DNA of 15,628 nt from Hyphomicrobiales bacterium (lineage in GTDB: Bacteria; Pseudomonadota; Alphaproteobacteria; Rhizobiales; JAKIUO01): the NCBI GenBank assembly GCA_027069645.1, contig JALXEI010000206.1:1-15628 (forward strand). Direction: 5' to 3'. Positions 11,692 to 15,628 of this stretch are shown here, piece after piece; positions within the stretch are counted from its first letter, which is position 1; every line of letters begins with the position of its first letter. Both the position numbers and the translations under genes were made by a program. Below the pieces are notes generated by a model. That model made no database searches. It was not told where the DNA came from and saw only the letters and a program-made list of their open reading frames with translations.

Positions 11692-12591
11692 TCAGGGACG
11701 GGCTGCCCTGTTTTGTTCTGCCAGCCAGATCCCGGCAAGAATGATGACCAGTCCGGCGAGCGCCTGCCATTCGAACGCTTCGTCCAGTGTGAAAATGCCC
11801 AGCAGCCAGGCAAAAGGGGGAAGCAGATAGTTGACCACCGATACAAAGGCCGCGTCCGTTCGGTCCAGCAGGCGAAACAGCAGCAGGGCGGCAAGGGCGG
11901 TGGGGAAAAGTCCCAGTGCGAAGACAGACAAGAGGGCGGCGGGGACGTTCGCTTGCAGACCGGAGGGATCGAATATCAGCGCCAGTGCGAGACCGCCAGC
12001 GGCCGATATGGCAATGACCCCTGTTGATTTTTGCAAGGGGTGCATGGCGGGGCTCTTGCGCGCTGTAACGGCCTGTACGGCATAGGATGCCGCCGCGAGA
12101 ATCACAGCCATCTGCGCCAGCGCCGGGTTGCCGGTAAAGGAGAGGTCTTGCGAAAATTGTGGTTTCACCAGTACCACAAGACCGATAAAACCGGTCAGAA
12201 ACCCGGCCAGTTTTCCGGTGGTCAGCGGTTCGTCCGGTAACAGAAAGTGCGCCAGCGCGATGGTGACAAGCGGCATCAGCGCCATGCTGATCCCGACAAG
12301 GCCGGAGGGCAGATACAGCGCCCCCCACGAGATCAGGAAAAAAGGAAGAAGAGCGCCGGTCAGTCCCAGCCACGCATACCAGGCGAGGGCTGTTTTATCG
12401 ATGCGCAGGCGCAGCCCCTGATAGCGCATCAGTGCATAAAGAATGACGGCACCGATACAAAGGCGCAGGGCCATCACCCAGAGAGGCGAGACTGTCTGCA
12501 CGGCGATTTTGGTCAGGGCGAAACTGGTTCCCCAGAACACCACCAGTCCCGCCAGCATCAGCCAGTCGACAGGATGTCGTTTTGTTCTCAT
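11692..12591 (-). CDS. EamA-family (DMT) transporter
   Basis: 299 residues and about ten membrane helices in two EamA repeats (about 10-140 and 155-292). Seen: the N-terminal WLMLAGLVVFWGTSFALTKIA (10-30), a hallmark of the RhaT/EamA branch; ALMPLVTIALAHFLLPDEPLT (103-123) closing the first repeat; and NYLLPPFAWLLGIFTLDEAFE in the second. These proteins export or take up small metabolites; the substrate is unknown. The ATG at 12589-12591 has GGGG upstream. It is divergent from trmD across 82 bases, which must hold both promoters. The 193-base gap to the secreted-protein gene downstream shows no clear terminator. Confidence 0.93.
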   Translation of the reverse strand: MRTKRHPVDWLMLAGLVVFWGTSFALTKIAVQTVSPLWVMALRLCIGAVILYALMRYQGLRLRIDKTALAWYAWLGLTGALLPFFLISWGALYLPSGLVGISMALMPLVTIALAHFLLPDEPLTTGKLAGFLTGFIGLVVLVKPQFSQDLSFTGNPALAQMAVILAAASYAVQAVTARKSPAMHPLQKSTGVIAISAAGGLALALIFDPSGLQANVPAALLSVFALGLFPTALAALLLFRLLDRTDAAFVSVVNYLLPPFAWLLGIFTLDEAFEWQALAGLVIILAGIWLAEQNRAARP

Positions 12592-12673
12592 ATATGCCCC
12601 GTCCGTCCGATGTGCTATGCCTCTTTGTGTATCGGGTTACCGCATTTTTCATCAGCAAGGAAGTTTCTTCACA

Positions 12674-13390
12674 ATGATGCGTTCGCGCTCGTGCCCCTGG
12701 AAGGCCACCATATTGTCGATCATGCCACGAATGTTTCCCGGCCCGCTCGGAGAGAGCCTGTCCGGCCGTGCCCTGCGCGAGGGGCTGTGGGGGCTGGACT
12801 GTATCGATATTCGCGATTTTGCCACGGACAGGCACCGCTCGGTGGATGATACGCCGGCGGGCGGCGGGCCGGGGATGGTGTTGCGCGCCGATATTCTCGC
12901 CAATGCCATTGATGCAACGCGCATGGAGGTCCCGGATGTGCCGTTGATCTATATGTCGCCGCGCGGAAGGCCCCTGACACAGCAGCGGGTGCGCGAGCTG
13001 TCGGGCGAAAAGGGGGTGATGATTTTGTGCGGCCGCTTTGAAGGGGTGGATGAACGCCTGTTGCAGGCCCGCAATATCGAGGAAATTTCCATCGGAGACT
13101 ATGTATTGTCCGGGGGCGAGATGGCGGCAATGGTGCTGATTGATGCCGTGGTGCGCCTGTTGCCCGGTGTGATCGGTTCCGCAGACAGCCTTGAGAGCGA
13201 GAGTCATGAAAAGGGTCTGCTGGAATATCCGCAATATACAAAGCCACGCGAATGGGAGGGGCAGACCATTCCCGATGTGTTGCTTTCGGGGGATCATGGC
13301 CGTATCGGCAAATGGCGGCGCGCAGAGGCCGAACGGCTGACCCGGGAGCGCCGTCCCGATATGTGGAAAAAATACAGGGGCGGCAACTGA
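12674..13390 (+). CDS. trmD: tRNA (guanine(37)-N1)-methyltransferase TrmD
   Basis: 238 residues. SPOUT fold with trefoil-knot motifs: RDFATDRHRSVDDTPAGGGPGMVLR (47-71), ILCGRFEGVDER (117-128), and EEISIGDYVLSGGEMAAMVLIDAV (136-159), the S-adenosylmethionine loop. ADSLESES (170-177) contains the catalytic Asp position; QYTKPREWEG and RRP near the end complete the family. TrmD methylates G37 next to the anticodon and prevents frameshifting. The start is one of two adjacent ATGs (12674 or 12677), preceded by AAGGAAG about ten bases upstream; the N-terminus is about six residues longer than usual before WKATILSI. Usually trmD lies between rimM and rplS; here it heads a run with glycerate kinase instead, and its TGA overlaps the next ATG by one base. 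Confidence 0.96.
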   Translation: MMRSRSCPWKATILSIMPRMFPGPLGESLSGRALREGLWGLDCIDIRDFATDRHRSVDDTPAGGGPGMVLRADILANAIDATRMEVPDVPLIYMSPRGRPLTQQRVRELSGEKGVMILCGRFEGVDERLLQARNIEEISIGDYVLSGGEMAAMVLIDAVVRLLPGVIGSADSLESESHEKGLLEYPQYTKPREWEGQTIPDVLLSGDHGRIGKWRRAEAERLTRERRPDMWKKYRGGN

Positions 13391-14685
13391 TGTTTGAAGA
13401 ACAGATGCGTCAATTGATGATTGACTGTTTCGAGGCGGGTGTGCGTGCCTGTCATCCGGAAAACTGTCTGGCACCGCATCTGCCGCCCGCTCCTGATAAC
13501 GGTAAACTTTTTTTGCTGGCCGGGGGCAAGGCGGCCGGGGCGATGATGAAAGTGGCGGTGGACCACTATGCAGGGCGGTTTGACAGGCAGCGCATATGCG
13601 GCGTGGCGGTGGGCAAGCCGGACGGTTTTGTATCCGTCGCCGGTATGACATGGATCGGGGCGGGGCATCCGGTGCCCGACGCGGGCTCAATCGAGGGTGC
13701 GAAACATGTTTTGCACCTGGCCGGGCAGGCGGGGGCCGATGATCTGGTGGTTGTCCTGCTCTCTGGTGGCGCCTCGGCCCTGTGGAGTGCGCCGGTTGCG
13801 GGCGTCAGTCTGGCGGACAAGCAGGCGATCACCCGCCGGTTATTGCGTTCGGGCGCCGATATTATCGAGATCAACAGCGTGCGCAAGCATTTGTCGCTGA
13901 TCAAGGGCGGCAGGCTGGCGCAACGGGCGGCACCGGCACGCGTGGTCTCCCTGGTGATTTCGGATGTGGCGGGAGATGATCCCTCGTTCATATCATCGGG
14001 GCCAACGGTGGGCGACCCGACGTCTCTTGAAACAGCACGCTCAATCCTCGCAAAGTATCAAATCGAGGTGCCGCAAACCATCAAAAAGGCCCTCTCGGAC
14101 TCCCGAAATGAAACGCTTGCCCCTGATGATACGGTGTTTGCGAATACCAGGACAAGGATCATCGCCAGTGGAGCCCATGCCCTTGCCGCAGCCGGGAAAA
14201 GACTGCAAGAAGAAGGCTTTGAAGTGATTGAGGCCGGAGATTCCATAACCGGAGAAGCCCGCGAGGTGGCTCGTCGGCATGGAAAACAGGTGCTGGAATA
14301 TGCCAAAGCGGGGCGTCCCGTGGCGTTTTTGTCGGGGGGCGAACTGACAGTGACAGTCACGGGAAAGGGTGTCGGTGGGCCCAACCAGGAATATGCCCTG
14401 GCCCTCGCCATGACGCTTGGGGAAACGGGCGGCGTTTATGCCCTTGCCGCCGATACAGACGGTTGCGATGGTGGCAGAGGGCGGGCGAGCGACCCTGCCG
14501 GAGCGATGATCTTTCCCTCGACACCGGCGCGGGCCAGGGCGCAAAAGCTCAATCCCGCCACTTTTCTTGCCGATAACGATTCCGGTACGTTTTTCAAACG
14601 GCTTGATGACTTGCTGGTCACGGGTTCAACGCAAACAAATGTAAATGATTTTCGGCTTGTTTTGATAAATAACAGTTATAACTGA
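13390..14685 (+). CDS. gckA: Glycerate 2-kinase, MOFRL family
   Basis: 431 residues. The N-terminal DUF4147-type domain has GGKAAGAMM (45-53), LLSGGASALW (123-132), NSVRKHLSLIKGGRLA (162-177), SDVAGDDP (191-198) and SSGPTVGDP (202-210). The C-terminal MOFRL domain has LSGGELTVTV (314-323), GGPNQEYALALA (329-340), DTDGCDG (355-361) and VTGSTQTNVNDF (410-421). It phosphorylates D-glycerate, in this family generally to 2-phosphoglycerate. The ATG at 13390 shares its A with the trmD TGA, indicating translational coupling; the frame is open further upstream inside trmD, but the family N-terminus starts here. pyk lies two genes downstream, as in tartrate-use loci with ttuD, so the two enzymes probably serve glycerate-to-pyruvate flow. 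The symbol could equally be ttuD. Confidence 0.93.
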   Translation: MFEEQMRQLMIDCFEAGVRACHPENCLAPHLPPAPDNGKLFLLAGGKAAGAMMKVAVDHYAGRFDRQRICGVAVGKPDGFVSVAGMTWIGAGHPVPDAGSIEGAKHVLHLAGQAGADDLVVVLLSGGASALWSAPVAGVSLADKQAITRRLLRSGADIIEINSVRKHLSLIKGGRLAQRAAPARVVSLVISDVAGDDPSFISSGPTVGDPTSLETARSILAKYQIEVPQTIKKALSDSRNETLAPDDTVFANTRTRIIASGAHALAAAGKRLQEEGFEVIEAGDSITGEAREVARRHGKQVLEYAKAGRPVAFLSGGELTVTVTGKGVGGPNQEYALALAMTLGETGGVYALAADTDGCDGGRGRASDPAGAMIFPSTPARARAQKLNPATFLADNDSGTFFKRLDDLLVTGSTQTNVNDFRLVLINNSYN

Positions 14686-14695
14686 ACAGGGTTGT

Positions 14696-15202
14696 ATGGT
14701 TGACAGGGGGCGTATTAAAAGGCGTTTGAGCGAGAAAAGGGGGAAGAGCGTGAGGGACTTCGCGAAAAACGGTGTGCGAACAATTGCTTTTATTCTGGTT
14801 GCGGGTGTATCTATCGGCGCAGCTTCCCGTGAGGCTTTGGCCGATCTGAAGCTTTGCAACATGACAAAAAGCCGGGTAGGGGTGGTTATCGGATATCGTG
14901 ATACGAAGGGCTGGGTCACCGAAGGCTGGTGGAACATCAATGCCGGAAACTGTAATGATATCCTCAAAGGCAAGCTCAATGCCCGCTATTACTATATTCA
15001 CGCCGAGGATTATGTGCGCGAGGGGGAATGGTCGGGAAAGGCTTTCATGTGTGTGAAAAACAAGGTATTTACCATCAGGAACGCGGAAAAGGACTGCGAA
15101 CGGCGCGGTTACAGAAAGGCCGGTTTTTTCGAGGTGGATACGACCAATGAGGATGACTGGACGATCCGCCTTACAGATCCTGGCGAGAATGGAAGCAACT
15201 AG
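14696..15202 (+). CDS. DUF1036 domain-containing secreted protein
   Basis: 168 residues from the ATG at 14696. A hydrophobic helix at 29-43 and cleavage near SREALA (residue 49) suggest export. The mature DUF1036 domain runs from LKLCNMTKSRVGVVIGYRD (51-69), GWVTEGWWNI (72-81), YYYIHAEDY (98-106), EWSGKAFMCV (111-120) to GFFEVDTTNEDDW (143-155), with four cysteines (54, 86, 119, 134) likely forming disulfides. Family function is unknown. The start is uncertain: GTG at 14750 has GGGGGAAG just upstream and would give a conventional signal peptide of about 31 residues, whereas ATG 14696 gives an unusually long basic n-region. It begins ten bases after the glycerate kinase stop and ends three bases before pyk, an arrangement common in alphaproteobacteria. 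Confidence 0.9.
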   Translation: MVDRGRIKRRLSEKRGKSVRDFAKNGVRTIAFILVAGVSIGAASREALADLKLCNMTKSRVGVVIGYRDTKGWVTEGWWNINAGNCNDILKGKLNARYYYIHAEDYVREGEWSGKAFMCVKNKVFTIRNAEKDCERRGYRKAGFFEVDTTNEDDWTIRLTDPGENGSN

Positions 15203-15205
15203 TTT

Positions 15206-15628
15206 ATGAAACGCACAAGGCGGGTCAAGATTGTCGCCACTATCGGACCGGCGACAGATAGCCCTGAAATGATCAAATCCCTTTTTGATGCCGGGGCGGA
15301 TGTTTTTCGCATCAATATGAGCCATACCTCGCACAAGGATATGCGTATATTGCATGACCGTATTCGTGAGGTGGAGGAAGAGGTTGATCGCCCCATCGGT
15401 ATCCTGTGCGATTTGCAGGGGCCGAAATTGCGCATCGGCGATATGGAAAAAAAGGTCAAGATCAAAAAGGGTGAGCAGTTCCGTTTCGATCTTGATAAAA
15501 CCCCGGGGAACAAGAGCCGGGTTTATCTGCCTCATCCCGAAATCATAGAAAGCGTCACAGTCGGTGATCAGCTCATCCTTGATGATGGCAAACTGCGTAT
15601 GGTGGTGATCGAGCACGGTGCGGATTTT
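15206..15628 (+). CDS. pyk: Pyruvate kinase, N-terminal part (cut by window end)
   Basis: The first 141 residues of a protein usually near 470-480. Seen: KIVATIGPATDSPEMIKSL (8-26), the substrate-binding RINMSHTSHKDM (35-46), with R35, N37, S39 and H40 positions conserved in pyruvate kinases, and DLQGPKLRIG (69-78). The B domain begins after about residue 80. The enzyme makes pyruvate and ATP from PEP and ADP in the cytoplasm. The ATG at 15206 lies three bases after the DUF1036 stop, with GGAAG about ten bases upstream, so it is cotranscribed with the preceding genes. The active-site Lys and Glu of the A domain are beyond the window. Confidence 0.96.
   Translation, partial: MKRTRRVKIVATIGPATDSPEMIKSLFDAGADVFRINMSHTSHKDMRILHDRIREVEEEVDRPIGILCDLQGPKLRIGDMEKKVKIKKGEQFRFDLDKTPGNKSRVYLPHPEIIESVTVGDQLILDDGKLRMVVIEHGADF

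Noticed and set aside
12395..13690. 431-codon minus-strand open frame across the EamA start, trmD and gckA
   Set aside because: Antisense to trmD and gckA, with Pro/Arg/His-rich low-complexity composition typical of the shadow of high-GC genes and no recognisable domain.
14618..15616. 332-codon minus-strand open frame across DUF1036 and pyk
   Set aside because: Fully antisense to two well-supported genes; the pyruvate kinase and DUF1036 motifs are on the plus strand.
1..15628. CRISPR array, tRNA, rRNA, integrase, transposase or toxin-antitoxin pair
   Set aside because: No regularly spaced repeats, no cloverleaf and no such proteins were found in the reading of both strands.

Overview
The window reads as chromosomal DNA from an alphaproteobacterium. 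Supporting points are the Nfu/TsaB/RimI/Fur cluster on the minus strand, a Fur protein of the alphaproteobacterial (Fur/Mur) type that ends in GVPI plus lysines, a TrmD lacking the long C-terminal tail of the E. coli enzyme, and a DUF1036 gene directly before pyk. I cannot name the genus from sequence alone. There is no phage, IS element, CRISPR array, tRNA or rRNA in the window; it is a housekeeping region with some accessory genes and several structured non-coding stretches.

Layout. (1) 1-146: 3' end of hemN (+), whose intrinsic terminator overlaps the last codons of fur. (2) 271-3604, minus strand: nfuA, a two-helix membrane protein, a RutE-like nitroreductase, tsaB, rimI and fur, in transcription order. 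These link Fe-S assembly, tRNA t6A modification, protein acetylation and metal regulation. The nitroreductase and rimI appear to use TTG starts backed by strong Shine-Dalgarno sequences. (3) 3605-4046: no protein gene, but a sigma70-like plus-strand promoter, a stable hairpin and a terminator. These outline a candidate small RNA of about 148 nt, the best undescribed element here. (4) 4047-8360, minus strand: a three-gene ABC exporter operon (ATPase, double-FtsX permease, HlyD-type adaptor) from a promoter so close to the start codon that the mRNA may be leaderless. (5) 8649-9817: a divergent CDF metal-efflux gene and MerR-type regulator, with a textbook 19-bp-spacer MerR promoter between them. 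(6) 9896-10582: a DUF937 protein with its own terminator and a palindrome in its upstream region. (7) 10583-11030: a 448-base gene-free stretch holding the palindrome, an unusual set of ordered complementary segments and one dispersed repeat. (8) 11031-12591, minus strand: a secreted Lys-rich protein and an EamA-type drug/metabolite transporter. (9) 12674-15628, plus strand: trmD, glycerate 2-kinase, DUF1036 and pyk (cut by the window end), packed with overlap or very short gaps.

A dispersed hairpin repeat with a shared 16-nt core occurs at about 163-178, 833-848 and 10949-10964. Two related, larger hairpins lie head to head at 8446-8615. All copies lie between genes and create spurious ORFs reading LSLVRE in several frames.

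Functionally, the glycerate kinase and pyruvate kinase form a short route (glycerate to 2-phosphoglycerate, through enolase encoded elsewhere, to PEP and pyruvate). The MerR/CDF pair forms a self-contained metal-resistance module. The ABC exporter has no visible dedicated regulator.
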